Part shown: positions 51,193 to 60,414 of the stretch, piece after piece
Layout of the letters: each line of letters opens with the position of its first letter
How positions within the stretch are numbered: the first letter of the stretch is position 1
Assembly (NCBI RefSeq): GCF_023734775.1
Contig: NZ_AP025732.1
Location: 2,734,501-2,798,500, forward strand
From: Nostoc cf. commune SO-36
GTDB taxonomy: Bacteria; Cyanobacteriota; Cyanobacteriia; Cyanobacteriales; Nostocaceae
DNA length: 64,000 nt
Direction of reading: 5' to 3'
The notes under the pieces: generated by a model
What the model saw: only the letters and a program-made list of their open reading frames with translations
The model's database searches: none
What the model was told of the DNA's origin: nothing
Program-made: the position numbers and the translations under genes

Positions 51193-51504
51193 ATGGCACG
51201 GCCACCCATCCATCCTGGGAAAATTCTTGCTGATGAGCTTCACGAATTACAGATAAGCGCAAGTGAGTTAGCACGTATCCTTCATGTACCAACAAACCGG
51301 ATTACTGAAATAATTAATGGTGAACGGGCAATTACTGCTGACACGGCATTACGATTAGGGCAGTGGTTTGGTACTGGTGCTGAGTTATGGATAAATTTAC
51401 AAAAAAATTATGAGCTTAGACTAGCTGAACAAAAAATGGGTGAAGAAATTCAGGCTACTATTTCACCCCGGATATTACCTGAGTTAAAACAACTCAAGGC
51501 ATAA
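51193..51504 (+). CDS. higA: HigA family antitoxin
   Basis: A 103-residue XRE-type helix-turn-helix antitoxin: MARPPIHPGKILADELHELQ, then ISASELARILHVPTNRITEI as the recognition region and TADTALRLGQWFGTGAELWI. The C-terminus (LAEQKMGEEIQATISPRILP) is typical of HigA. A good GGAGAG ribosome-binding site precedes the ATG. It should neutralise HigB and repress the pair. Confidence 0.93.
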   Translation: MARPPIHPGKILADELHELQISASELARILHVPTNRITEIINGERAITADTALRLGQWFGTGAELWINLQKNYELRLAEQKMGEEIQATISPRILPELKQLKA

Positions 51505-51564
51505 ACAAAAATCTAATCAATAGAATAGACCTCTTGCATAAATCGAATAGACCCCCCTTAATCC

Positions 51565-51677
51565 CCAGTGGAAAAATCACGATTTCAGGCAAAGACGGAG
51601 CAGATGCTAAACGCTACCAAGAGAAGGAAGTGAAACAGGCAATTGAGGAAGTAGAAGGGAAAGAAAAAGATGAGTAA
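51565..51677 (+). pseudogene. hicA: hicA toxin remnant, 3' end only
   Basis: The frame reads PSGKITISGKDGADAKRYQE, then KEVKQAIEEVEGKEKDE and TAA. This is the C-terminal half of a HicA toxin; the N-terminal half with the dsRNA-binding-like fold and catalytic histidine is gone, replaced by unrelated sequence. Its stop overlaps the hicB start (ATGAGTAA), the standard hicAB arrangement. No promoter-proximal start is left, so the toxin is dead. Confidence 0.75.
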
Positions 51678-51888
51678 GCTTAAGTACCAAATGATTCTTC
51701 AATGGTCTGATGAAGATGATTGCTTCTTAATAGGATTCTCCGATTTTCCAGGACAACGTTGGCGGACTCATGGGTATACTTATGAGTTAGCTGTGACAAA
51801 TGGAATTGAAGCTTTAGAGTCTCTCATTATTGCTTACGAAGCTCTAGGTGATCTACTTCCAGAACCAAGAGTAAGTAGAGTGCATTAA
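51670..51888 (+). CDS. hicB: HicB family antitoxin, orphaned
   Basis: A 72-residue HicB core: SKLKYQMILQWSDEDDCFLI, then GFSDFPGQRWRTHGYTYELA and VTNGIEALESLIIAYEALGD. The fold is that of the degenerate RNase-H-like HicB domain. The typical DNA-binding C-terminus is absent, so this is a short form. Because the upstream hicA is truncated, the antitoxin has no cognate toxin here. It may still neutralise a related HicA elsewhere. Confidence 0.85.
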   Translation: MSKLKYQMILQWSDEDDCFLIGFSDFPGQRWRTHGYTYELAVTNGIEALESLIIAYEALGDLLPEPRVSRVH

Positions 51889-52066
51889 CGCGATTGAGTA
51901 GGTGGTAACTAATACTGAACAATTTGCGCGATCGCAGATTATTTTAGTTTAAATAGTGTTTTTACGTGATCTCACTGTTATTTATGTAGCTTAATTAATG
52001 TTATATTTTTTGTTGGCTGGGACTTACTCAGCTTTATTAATTACTAATAAATAAAGGTTAACTATA

Positions 52067-52267
52067 GTGAATAAACTGAATAATCGTCAGCTTGCTGCTA
52101 TCCTCGTGGGTGGTATCGGGTTTGGCTTTGCTATTGCACAAGAAGACTGTCGTTTTCCCTATGTGCAAACAGTAATGCCTACTGCTTTGATTGCCTATGT
52201 TAAGGCTGATGATTCAAAGCAACCCTCTGATTTTGAGAAGAAATTGGAGGGTAAAGGTAAACTATAA
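52067..52267 (+). CDS. Small hypothetical protein with N-terminal hydrophobic segment
   Basis: A 66-residue protein starting at a GTG: MNKLNNRQLAAILVGGIGFG, with a single hydrophobic stretch (AAILVGGIGFGFAIA), then charged and ending KKLEGKGKL. It could be a membrane anchor or a lipid-associated small protein. No family recognised. A strong terminator directly follows the stop, supporting a real, separate transcript. Confidence 0.55.
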   Translation: MNKLNNRQLAAILVGGIGFGFAIAQEDCRFPYVQTVMPTALIAYVKADDSKQPSDFEKKLEGKGKL

Positions 52268-52273
52268 GTAATT

Positions 52274-52304
52274 TACCCTCAGCACATATGAAGTGCTGAG
52301 GGTA
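52274..52304 (+). terminator. Strong hairpin after the small gene
   Basis: TACCCTCAGCAC and GTGCTGAGGGTA form a perfect 12-bp stem with a 7-base loop. The downstream run (GGCAAAAC) is not T-rich, so it may be a transcript-stabilising hairpin rather than a classic terminator. Confidence 0.7.
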
Positions 52305-52451
52305 GGCAAAACTAAATTGATAAATTAGGAGGATAAATGTTTTATTCTGGAAATGCCCTAACTGTAAAAAGTCAATTAGTTCTGTAAAATTTCTTTAAGA
52401 CAGTAAGAAACTTTTACCCATTGTTTCCTACTGCCTGTTTTGCTATCTATA

Positions 52452-52895
52452 TCAATTAGCTTTAACATTCAGCGCGTATTCTTTAAACCTTTCCAAATCA
52501 GCTTGAATTGTCGATTCAACCACCCGCCCCAAAAATAAGTTATCCATAATTTTGCCAATAATGCCGGGGATAGCATAAGAAATGGTCATTTTGACAATAG
52601 TACTACCGTGGCGATCGTAAAAGCGAATCGCTCCCTGGTTCGGCAAACCATCAACCGATTCCCATTGGATAATTTGGTTGGGAATAACTTTGAGAATTCG
52701 GGATTTCCAAGTAAATTCTAGACTGCCTGTCTTCAGTTTCCAGAGAGATATATCTGGATTCTCTGGCGGAATTTTTACCGAATCAATCCACTTCATCCAC
52801 CGGGGCATTTGCTCTAAATCAGCCCAGAGGCTCCATACTAAATCTATGGGAGCCTCTACTTCTACCTGTACAGTATGCTCTAACCAATCTGACAT
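52452..52895 (-). CDS. SRPBCC (START-like) family protein
   Basis: A 147-residue START/cyclase-dehydrase fold: SDWLEHTVQVEVEAPIDLVW, then SLWADLEQMPRWMKWIDSVK and TISYAIPGIIGKIMDNLFLG. This is a hydrophobic-ligand pocket fold. It lies directly downstream of zds on the same strand, an arrangement conserved in cyanobacteria. This suggests a role with carotenoid or other lipid ligands, though none is proved. Confidence 0.88.
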   Translation of the reverse strand: MSDWLEHTVQVEVEAPIDLVWSLWADLEQMPRWMKWIDSVKIPPENPDISLWKLKTGSLEFTWKSRILKVIPNQIIQWESVDGLPNQGAIRFYDRHGSTIVKMTISYAIPGIIGKIMDNLFLGRVVESTIQADLERFKEYALNVKAN

Positions 52896-52979
52896 TCTCT
52901 CTTCTTCCTTCTCTAGGAGATGCTTTGCGTAGCTTGCTTCTTTGCAGGAGTACGCATTCTTTGTGCCTTTTGCAGTTCC

Positions 52980-54416
52980 TTATCTCTTCAAACTCTCCAA
53001 AATCACTTTTGCCGCCCGCCGCCCAGAAATAGTTGCACCTTCCATGCTGTCGATGTAATCTTGCTGTGTATAGCTGCCTGCAAGGAAGAAATTATCTACT
53101 GGTGTTTTCTGGTTGGGACGGTACGCATCCATCCCTGGCGCTTCTCGATAGAGCGACTGAGCAAGTTTTACCACGCTGTACCAAGTCATATTTAGCTCCC
53201 GCGACGAGGGAAATAGTTCATGGACTTGCTTGAGGACATGCTGTGCGATCGCTTCATTACTTTGGGCAATAAACGGATCTCCCGGTGTCAGCACAAGCTG
53301 TAACAACGACCCCTCTCCTGGGCGATAATAATCAGCAGGGCTAGTCAACGCCAAATCAGCAAAACACGAAAAGTCCGCATCGGCTGTGTAAAGTAAATTA
53401 TCGATTCCCGCCGCGTGCAAAAGCTGTTTACGTTGCTCTCCATCGTTGAGTTCTGTTACCCAACCATCGAAGCGTAACTGTACTGTTGCCACTGGCACTG
53501 CATCCAGTTTGTAAATATTGTCAAATTCTGACCACTTACGCCACTCGTGGGGTAGGATGCGTTGAATTCCTGGAACATCACAGGCAAAGACATAAGCATC
53601 AGCAGTGATAGTTTCTAATGCATCACCTTGGGCAACTACTATACCAGTGACGCGGGTTTGTTCGTCTGATGTAAATTGAATTTCTCGAACTTGCCGACGC
53701 GTGTAAACTTTGGTGCCTCTGGCTTCTAAATATTCCAGAATGGGCTTGTGTAAATATTCAGATGGAGAACCTTCCAGCATCCGCAAAACTGAAGCTTCAG
53801 TTCTAACTGCAAATAACTGGAATATCGTTAACATACAACGGGCAGACATATTTTCGCAATCAATAAATCCCAATGCGTAGGCAATGGGATTCCATAAGCG
53901 TTTAATGCTGCCATTACTCCCACCATGACTGCGGAACCAGTCGGCAAAGCTAACTTTATCTAAGTTGCGGATGGTTTTCATCGCCCCGTTAAAGTCTACC
54001 AATCCGCGAACTATGGGACTAGTACCCAGAGCGATCGCATTTTGCAGTTTATCCTGCAACGATAGTTGGGAAGTAGTGAAAAATGCCTTTAAGCCATTGA
54101 AAGGCGCACCTGTAATAAAACGAAAATCTAAACCACCAGTGCGCCCCCCTTTGTTAATGAAAGTGTGGGTATGTTCCTTGAGGCGTAAGTTTTCTAACAC
54201 CCCCACTTTCTTCATCAAATCAAATAGTTGGTAGTAGCAGCCGAAAAATACATGCAACCCCATTTCTAAATGGTTGCCATCTCCATCAACCCAACTGCCA
54301 ACTTTACCACCCACAAACGGACGAGACTCAAAAATCTCTACTTCACAACCAGCATCAGCTAGATCTACTGCGGTTGCTAGCCCAGCCAGTCCCGCACCTA
54401 CGATTGCAACGCGCAT
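52980..54416 (-). CDS. zds: 9,9'-di-cis-zeta-carotene desaturase
   Basis: A 478-residue plant-type zeta-carotene desaturase (also called crtQ), making lycopene precursors. The FAD-binding N-terminus is [20 protein letters not shown]. The block [20 protein letters not shown], then [20 protein letters not shown], follows. The C-terminal FAD-binding region is [20 protein letters not shown]. It acts at the thylakoid/cytoplasmic membrane surface. The length is normal. The SRPBCC gene follows it and a small ribbon-helix-helix gene lies upstream on the same strand. Confidence 0.96.
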   Translation of the reverse strand: MRVAIVGAGLAGLATAVDLADAGCEVEIFESRPFVGGKVGSWVDGDGNHLEMGLHVFFGCYYQLFDLMKKVGVLENLRLKEHTHTFINKGGRTGGLDFRFITGAPFNGLKAFFTTSQLSLQDKLQNAIALGTSPIVRGLVDFNGAMKTIRNLDKVSFADWFRSHGGSNGSIKRLWNPIAYALGFIDCENMSARCMLTIFQLFAVRTEASVLRMLEGSPSEYLHKPILEYLEARGTKVYTRRQVREIQFTSDEQTRVTGIVVAQGDALETITADAYVFACDVPGIQRILPHEWRKWSEFDNIYKLDAVPVATVQLRFDGWVTELNDGEQRKQLLHAAGIDNLLYTADADFSCFADLALTSPADYYRPGEGSLLQLVLTPGDPFIAQSNEAIAQHVLKQVHELFPSSRELNMTWYSVVKLAQSLYREAPGMDAYRPNQKTPVDNFFLAGSYTQQDYIDSMEGATISGRRAAKVILESLKR

Positions 54417-54690
54417 TCCGTCGTTCCTTTTCAGTTTCTTTACAGATTGTAACTGGGTTAGTGTCGGAATTTGCTACTTAATATCAACTCCTTCAGCATA
54501 TTAAAGTTGGGCAATGTCGATACTAAAACCTCTTTGATCGCTTCTTTTAGTCCCGGCAAATGACCAGACGCGAGAAAAACGCGTCTGTATCAGCTAGACA
54601 AACTCTTGTCCATAGCGGCGACTCAAAAAAGTATCATAGCTATTTTTTGCTAGCAAAGCAGTTATCTCGATAAGTAGTGAAATTAACTTC

Positions 54691-54867
54691 TTACTTATTT
54701 GCATCTTTACTGTCGTCGGAGACAGGCAAACTTCTAATCAGTTCCCGAATCACGTCGGTTGCCGGTCTACCTGTTTGTTGGCAATATTTTTCTAGTTTTT
54801 CCGCTTCCTGTGTTGCGAGATTTACTGTTATACGTTTTACGGCCCATTTTTTATTTGTCATTATCAT
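54691..54867 (-). CDS. Ribbon-helix-helix (CopG-type) small protein
   Basis: A 58-residue protein: MTNKKWAVKRITVNLATQEA (from the second ATG at 54861), then EKLEKYCQQTGRPATDVIRE and LIRSLPVSDDSKDANK. The beta-strand VKRITVNLA followed by two helices (TQEAEKLEKYC and ATDVIRELIRSL) is a typical RHH DNA-binding fold. Start is ATG at 54867 or 54861. It lies about 270 bases upstream of zds on the same strand and could be an orphan antitoxin or a small repressor. It is easily missed because of its length. Confidence 0.72.
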   Translation of the reverse strand: MIMTNKKWAVKRITVNLATQEAEKLEKYCQQTGRPATDVIRELIRSLPVSDDSKDANK

Positions 54868-54925
54868 GCTATCTGCTGTATATTTAGATGGTCGAAAGAG
54901 TAAAACTTTAAGAGTGAACCGATAA

Positions 54926-56605
54926 GGTTATCAGAGTTTGTCTCACGAAACAAGTAATATCATTAATATTAAAAATGTTTGTTTTGTCAAAGTATTCATC
55001 ATTTACTAAAAAATCAAAAAACTACACCTTATTTGTTATTCCTGTGAAAGTTGAAATAGCACATACTTGCTTTTGAAGATAATAACCCTACTAACAGCAT
55101 GAGTAAAGCCTGACAATAAAGTTTGATAAATGAATTTGAGATACCTACTGTTGGCTTAATAAAGATTTCTAAAGTTATTCTCCATTGAAAGCATTTGACC
55201 TTCTCTCTTAAACAAATTGGCTAAACTAGCTTAGAGAGAACATCTGGCACAAAGCCAGAAAATAAAGCTTTAGAATCATTATCATGCTAAGATGCTTGCC
55301 CCAGGCGGTTTTGAGCGATGTATATGGATAGTGGATAGTCACTTATAAAGTAGGTAAATAAGCGATCGCTCTAGAAAAAACTCCTATCTGCATCCATTAC
55401 TGTAACCAAGAGGTTAAAAGCTACTTGAACGGTTATAAATTTTGCTTATCTTGATCAAGCTGATTGCTTTTTATGCCCATAAAGTAGCTATAAAAAAGGA
55501 GTAAAAGCTCAGTCTACTTGGTATAAACAGCGAAGAACTTTGATAAATTTTAACAACATTATCTGTAATTTCACACAGGTAAATTAACCTATCATGGATA
55601 TGATGTTATTTGACGGTTAACGACTAATAATATTTCAATTTTGTTTCATGTTTTTTCACTAACTTTTTGTAAGGATGCAATAAAGTTTTGCATATTTTGT
55701 ATTCGAAATCTGTCGATACAATCTGTTTTCTTAGCATTAGATTTTTCCCATTGTTTGTATTTATTTGTCTGGAAATTATAAATTATTCTTAGCCATTTAG
55801 TGTGCTAAAATTGACAACAAACATTTTTTATATCTAAATTAAAGATATAAATTACTAATGGGAAAATTTGGATTTCAATAATTTAATATTTGTAAACTAT
55901 GCTCATAAAATTATTTTTCTACTTCATTGTTTTCACTGATGTATTTATTATAGCTATGATTTCTACACTTTAAATAATCTTCATTTAGACGGCAACCAAG
56001 CTAATCTTGATACTTTATAAAAAAATTACAAAGAAACAGATGCACATTTGAACTTTTGCTTAATGATATTGATATATAGCAACTAAAAAACTTGTTAAAA
56101 AAAGATTCATAAATCTAAGCGCCTCAGCTAGGTTATATTAAACTGAACTTTGGAGATAATTTTCTATAAATTTTAGTTATTTATACTTGTAAATAACTAA
56201 AATAAAATTACTGAGAAACCATAAAAATACAGGTACTTCATGAAATTGAGATAAAGTTAACCTCTAATGATTGGTCGCTTATTAGTATTGACATATATAA
56301 ATGTGAATTAAAAATTGCTGCGTCCTAATAGGTATGCGATGAAGAGGGTTGAGCAAAGCCGCAGATGCCCCGCCTCCCGTTGATAGACTGCCTACAAGAG
56401 ATGGGGCGGGCATATACAGAGGCAAAAATTCTGAGTAATTTTTACTTCACTCAACACTCAGTTGGTAAAGAGAAGAGGGATAAAATCTTCCCATTTACCT
56501 TTGCATAATACAGTTTCAGTCAATATCTAAAATTAGATACACATCCAACTTAATTTCTCATTCCCACAAGTTGAGATTGAGGATTGTGGCAATTCGTGCA
56601 ACTAT
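54926..56605. other. Long gene-free AT-rich stretch
   Basis: About 1.7 kb with no supported gene on either strand, AT-rich and with a single HIP1 site near 55362. Visible are a hairpin TCTGGC-ACAAA-GCCAGA (55243-55259), preceded by a TTCTCTC / GAGAGAA pair, and a second G/C-rich hairpin at 56365-56413. It may hold non-coding RNA, decayed genes, or promoters for the flanking genes. No CRISPR or tRNA was seen. Confidence 0.55.
56365..56413 (-). other. G/C-rich hairpin in AT-rich DNA
   Basis: ATGCCC-CGCC pairs with GGGG-C-GGGCAT around a 27-base loop. The G/C content contrasts sharply with the flanks. It could be part of a structured RNA or the terminator of a transcript in the gene-free region. 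Strand is uncertain. Confidence 0.35.
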
Positions 56606-58204
56606 TCAAAATTTAAGTTCGGGCATCAGTTGAAGAGTGCCAAGACCTAAATCTTTAGGTGGAAGCGATCGCGCTTCAAACAAAGCCATCATATCTTTTA
56701 ACTGAGGATTGCCACGGGAGGCTCCCGTTAGCCCTTTAGCAATGATTAAGCCACAGTAGCCCTTAGTATTTTTACACCGTTGATTCCATTTTTTTCGGGC
56801 TTCTACATGAATAGGATCTGCATCTAGAAATTCACCAAATAGGAATAATTCGCCATTCTGAGTTTGTAATAAACCGAGGTCGTAGCGATCGCCATCGAAG
56901 GGATCGGCACCAGGGTTAAAGCAAATTGCTCTCAGTCCGCCTGCTGCTTCAATTCTTTCAATTACAGTTTTAGCCTTGGGCCGGGAAGTTTGAATTAAAA
57001 TCACTGGCAAACCGTCACCCACTTGCTTGATTTCACCAGCCGCATGGTAGCTGACTCCCTTTCGTAGAGACTCCAACATTTCCCAGGAAACTACACCTAA
57101 GCTGAGAAAGGAATCCTCTGGTATCAAGTCATCTTGCAATGGTTGAAAATCAGCATTGTCAATCTCCTGCTCATCGAGATCAAAGCTTGCCATTTCTTCT
57201 AATTCTGTGGCTAGCTGCGGCATGGTAGAGACTGTTACAGGCAGAGATTTAGTCGATTCTTCAGACTGCGGCAAAGAAATGCGATAGCGACGGCTGAGGC
57301 TAGAGAAGATATCTTCATGAAGTTGGCGACGATGATCGCGAATAAAGCGGCTCAGGCTTTCGATCGCCACTAATATTACCAGTGCTTCTTCGTCATATAA
57401 AACAGACCTTAGTCCTTCTAAGGGGTGGATATTACCGAAAGTGGGGTCAATTTCTGATAATGGCAGATCCGCCAAATCATCTTCTTCATCCTCATCTTCA
57501 CTGGTTTCGTCAACACTCTCAAAAGTGAGAAACAGGCAATCTTGTTTAAGAAAGGCTTCTTCTAAATGCTCCGTTGATTCTTCATTTGTTAAAACTGCGG
57601 CGCGAAACTGTTTTAAAGACTCTTCTGAGCGATAAAACAAAATTCCATACTCCATTCCCAGCATTCCCATAACTGAAGCGTAGAGTGTGCCAACATCCCA
57701 CTTATTAATCTCGATTGACAAAATTTGCTGTTCTTCCAAAAATTCCCAAGGTGCTGCTTGCCAAATCGCAAATGCTTTTTCTCGCAGGATTTGGGCATAC
57801 TGTGGCGGTAAGTCGGGGGTTTGACTATCAAGGATGTCGGCAAATCCACGAAATAGTTCATCAATTAAAGGCAGTTCTGGTGCATAGTCAATAGCGATAT
57901 CTAAATCTTGCAGCACTCCCCGCAGGTAAAATTGGATTTCGCGGTCTTTGACTACAATTCTTTGGGGTCTGGCAGGTCTTGCCGGACTTTGGGGATGCTC
58001 CATTGCTTGCATTAAGGTGCGAACGATTGCTTCTGGGCCGATCTCTGAAGCTACGACATCCATTCCTCGAACAATACCTTGGGAGTAATCTACCCAAAGG
58101 AATGCATTCTCCCTTGGACTCTGAGTCCTGGAGTACTGGCTTGGTGATGACAACGGACGGCGATCGCCCTCCCATACAGAAGGAATTTGAGGTAATTTCT
58201 TCAA
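56606..58204 (-). CDS. DUF6930 domain protein, cyanobacterial
   Basis: A 532-residue soluble protein beginning MKKLPQIPSVWEGDRRPLSS. Blocks include NAFLWVDYSQGIVRGMDVVA, then IVKDREIQFYLRGVLQDLDI, an acidic stretch TSEDEDEEDDLADLPLSEID (about residues 235-254) and a C-terminal part with YDLGLLQTQNGELFLFGEFL. This is the cyanobacterial DUF6930 family of unknown role. It has no signal peptide or membrane segment. It is a single gene between two long intergenic regions. Confidence 0.82.
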   Translation of the reverse strand: MKKLPQIPSVWEGDRRPLSSPSQYSRTQSPRENAFLWVDYSQGIVRGMDVVASEIGPEAIVRTLMQAMEHPQSPARPARPQRIVVKDREIQFYLRGVLQDLDIAIDYAPELPLIDELFRGFADILDSQTPDLPPQYAQILREKAFAIWQAAPWEFLEEQQILSIEINKWDVGTLYASVMGMLGMEYGILFYRSEESLKQFRAAVLTNEESTEHLEEAFLKQDCLFLTFESVDETSEDEDEEDDLADLPLSEIDPTFGNIHPLEGLRSVLYDEEALVILVAIESLSRFIRDHRRQLHEDIFSSLSRRYRISLPQSEESTKSLPVTVSTMPQLATELEEMASFDLDEQEIDNADFQPLQDDLIPEDSFLSLGVVSWEMLESLRKGVSYHAAGEIKQVGDGLPVILIQTSRPKAKTVIERIEAAGGLRAICFNPGADPFDGDRYDLGLLQTQNGELFLFGEFLDADPIHVEARKKWNQRCKNTKGYCGLIIAKGLTGASRGNPQLKDMMALFEARSLPPKDLGLGTLQLMPELKF

Positions 58205-58700
58205 CCGACGACTTGGTAGAGCGATTAAAACTTGTCATAGAGATCAAAAGAAGCAATTTGGAAGTAAACTTTGGGGGATAGCTAGCGTCGGATTAAATCT
58301 AGCCTCGAATGAAATTTTTATGGCTGCACCTGAAGGGTGGGTTGCTCTCAGGTTGCCGCAAGGCTTGAATTTTAAGAATACTGAATGTATAAACACACAG
58401 AGTCTAATCAATTCTAGAATAAAAATTTTTGGCTGCTTTTTAACGGAGTGTTTACAATTTGGCATCTAGCGGCATCTAAGCCGTTACGAATGAATACAAA
58501 AACACAGAAGTTTTACAAACTTCGATACTCATAGCGGCTAGAACAGTTGTTTAGCTTGTGAACTGGATGCTACTGATGCTTCCAGCTTTTTTCCCAAAAG
58601 AAAAAGTTAGCTATGGGTAAGATTTTAGATCGCTAACCCACAGGCATTAATCAGCCGATACAGGGTAACGCTTAGACTAATTAAGGAGTTTAAAAAGCAG
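58205..58700. other. Divergent intergenic region
   Basis: About 500 bases between the DUF6930 gene and sufA-like gene. An extended frame reads a short way upstream of DUF6930 but is not supported. The sequence before 58701 ends with AAGGAGTTTAAAAAGCAG, a good ribosome-binding site for the Fe-S carrier. No other gene was recognised. Confidence 0.4.
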
Positions 58701-59057
58701 ATGACACAAGCAATTCAGTCTCAACAACGCGGAATTCTGTTGAGCGAAGCCGCATTGCACCAGGTAAAATCCCTCCGGGACAAGCAAGGCACCGACTTCT
58801 GCTTACGGGTAGGAGTACGTCAGGGTGGTTGTTCTGGGATGTCTTACATGATGGACTTTGAAGACACTAGCAAGATCACCCCTCAGGATGAAGTTTTTGA
58901 CTATGATGGCTTCAAAATTGTCAGCGATCGCAAGAGTCTTTTATACCTCTACGGTTTAATGCTCGATTACAGTGATGCCATGATTGGCGGTGGTTTCCAA
59001 TTCACTAACCCCAATGCTAACCAAACTTGTGGTTGCGGCAAGTCATTTGGGGTGTAA
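58701..59057 (+). CDS. A-type Fe-S carrier (SufA/IscA)
   Basis: A 118-residue HesB/IscA-family protein: [20 protein letters not shown], then [20 protein letters not shown] and the C-terminal [11 protein letters not shown]. The three cysteines (GGCSG, CGCG) bind or hand on an iron-sulfur cluster. A strong AAGGAG ribosome-binding site lies 8-13 bases before the ATG. Cyanobacteria have SufA and IscA paralogues; the QxxCGCG-x-SF end is SufA-like. A repeat and a TPR gene follow. Confidence 0.92.
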   Translation: MTQAIQSQQRGILLSEAALHQVKSLRDKQGTDFCLRVGVRQGGCSGMSYMMDFEDTSKITPQDEVFDYDGFKIVSDRKSLLYLYGLMLDYSDAMIGGGFQFTNPNANQTCGCGKSFGV

Positions 59058-59145
59058 TATTGTCATTTGTCATTTGTCCCTTGTCATTGTGACGAAAGAC
59101 AAATGACTAATGACCAATGGACTAATGACTAATGACCAATGACCA
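59058..59145 (+). repeat. STRR inverted/tandem heptamer repeat
   Basis: TTGTCATTTGTCATTTGTCC and, after a turn, ATGACTAATGACCAATGACC-type heptamers form an imperfect inverted repeat of about 40 bases per arm. The last unit provides the ATG of the next gene (59146). Confidence 0.75.
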
Positions 59146-59568
59146 ATGACTAATACAGTTGAATCCCTGTTTGATACAGGTTTAGAACGCTATAAAGCTG
59201 GAGAATCGGTAGAATCTTTAATCCCTGTGTTTAAAGAAGTGTGCGATCGCGCTCCTAAAACTAGTGCTGCTTGGGTTTGTTTAGCCTGGTTGTATCTACT
59301 CGATAACAAACCCAACTTAGCTTATAAAGCTGGACAGAAGGCAGTCAAGTTAAATCCACAAGATCCCCAGGCGAGAATAAATCTCGCCTTAGCAATGCTG
59401 GAAACAGGCCAAAAAGGTTTGCGGGAACACATTGACATAGCACAACAGTTAATTTTTGTCAATGAAGAATGGAGTGATGAAATAAAAAATAGTATTGAAG
59501 ACGGTTTAAGTAGAAAACCAGATTGGCAAAGTTTGACAAAAGTCAAAAATTGGTTATTTGAAGGATAA
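59146..59568 (+). CDS. Tetratricopeptide repeat protein
   Basis: A 140-residue TPR protein: VESLFDTGLERYKAGESVES, then TSAAWVCLAWLYLLDNKPNL and AYKAGQKAVKLNPQDPQARI, NLALAMLETGQKGLREHIDI. About three TPR units. The ATG lies at the end of an STRR repeat, giving the first residues MTNT; a later start is possible but no better ATG exists nearby. It is common beside SufA-type genes in cyanobacteria. Function unknown, presumably protein-protein contact. Confidence 0.82.
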   Translation: MTNTVESLFDTGLERYKAGESVESLIPVFKEVCDRAPKTSAAWVCLAWLYLLDNKPNLAYKAGQKAVKLNPQDPQARINLALAMLETGQKGLREHIDIAQQLIFVNEEWSDEIKNSIEDGLSRKPDWQSLTKVKNWLFEG

Positions 59569-59639
59569 AAGATGGGGGCTGGGGAGTAGGGACAAAGGGA
59601 CAAGGGGACAAAGAAAAATTCTTGAATGGTCTCTTTCAT

Positions 59640-59718
59640 CTCTACCTTGTTTTGCTAATACAAATTCTCTATTCCCCAATCCCCATTCCCCATTCCCTAT
59701 TCCCTATTCCCCATTCCA
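59640..59718. repeat. STRR run of CCCCATT units
   Basis: Heptamers of the form CCCCATT and CCCTATT repeat about eight times between 59669 and 59717, directly upstream of the small membrane gene. They are the complement type of the GGGGAAT run at 36633. Confidence 0.72.
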
Positions 59719-59721
59719 ATC

Positions 59722-59967
59722 ATGAAAGATAAATTGTTAAATTGGCTAAACATGGTTTTAGTCGCAGATGTTTTTTTGGTTTTCTTTGGCTTTGCTTGGC
59801 TAGCGATCGCAGCGATCGGTGATGCGGCAGGAGTCAACCTGGGTTTGGATTTGTGGCATAAACTGTGGCAACCCGTTTTTAATCCAGCGATCGGCATTCT
59901 CATGGGTGGAGCTATTCTTAGCGGTATTATCAGCTGGGTTTCCAAAAAATTCCTCTCTAGTCAATAG
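59722..59967 (+). CDS. Small conserved membrane protein
   Basis: An 81-residue protein with two hydrophobic segments: MVLVADVFLVFFGFAWLAIA and NPAIGILMGGAILSGIISWV. The linker contains DAAGVNLGLDLWHKLWQPVF. It looks like a small cyanobacterial membrane protein of unknown function. Its ATG follows an STRR run. No close neighbour in the same orientation suggests a partner apart from the TPR gene. Confidence 0.7.
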   Translation: MKDKLLNWLNMVLVADVFLVFFGFAWLAIAAIGDAAGVNLGLDLWHKLWQPVFNPAIGILMGGAILSGIISWVSKKFLSSQ

Positions 59968-60125
59968 CGCAGGCGAGTATCGGTAATTTAACAACAGTCG
60001 TCAACACCAAATTTTGTATTGACGTTGTATACACAATGTTCTATATTAGATATTAAGCATTGCTGAATTAAGCTTGAAACTTAATTCAGCAACGCTAAAT
60101 GAGATACACAAATGGAAGATACCCA

Positions 60126-60392
60126 ATGCTTGCCCGTTCTAAAATGGATAACCCTGGCCGTAACCAAGTAATTAATATTAGAGTTCAAGAACAACAACGG
60201 GATTTAATTGATAATGCCGCTTCGATTCTTGGTAAGAACCGTTCTGACTTTGTGTTAGAGGTAGCCTGCCGAGAAGCTGAAAAAGTCATCTGTGACAAAA
60301 CTTTCTTCGCGTTAAACGAGGAAAAATATCAAAATTTCCTTGCTATCTTGAACTCACCACTAAAGCGAACGAAGAAATTCGTAAATTATTAA
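60126..60392 (+). CDS. tacA: TacA family (DUF1778) antitoxin with frameshifted C-terminus
   Basis: An RHH antitoxin: NQVINIRVQEQQRDLIDNAA, then SILGKNRSDFVLEVACREAE and KTFFALNEEKYQNFLAILNS. After NSP the frame reads LKRTKKFVNY and stops. The expected end (KANEEIRKLLTTKSPWD, stop TAA overlapping the toxin ATG as TAATG at 60413-60417) lies in another frame, one base missing near 60360. The C-terminal part is the segment that neutralises the toxin in this family, so inhibition may be impaired. Possible starts: ATG at 60099, 60126 or 60144; 60126 fits best. Confidence 0.82.
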   Translation: MLARSKMDNPGRNQVINIRVQEQQRDLIDNAASILGKNRSDFVLEVACREAEKVICDKTFFALNEEKYQNFLAILNSPLKRTKKFVNY

Positions 60393-60414
60393 CGACTAAA
60401 TCGCCTTGGGATTA

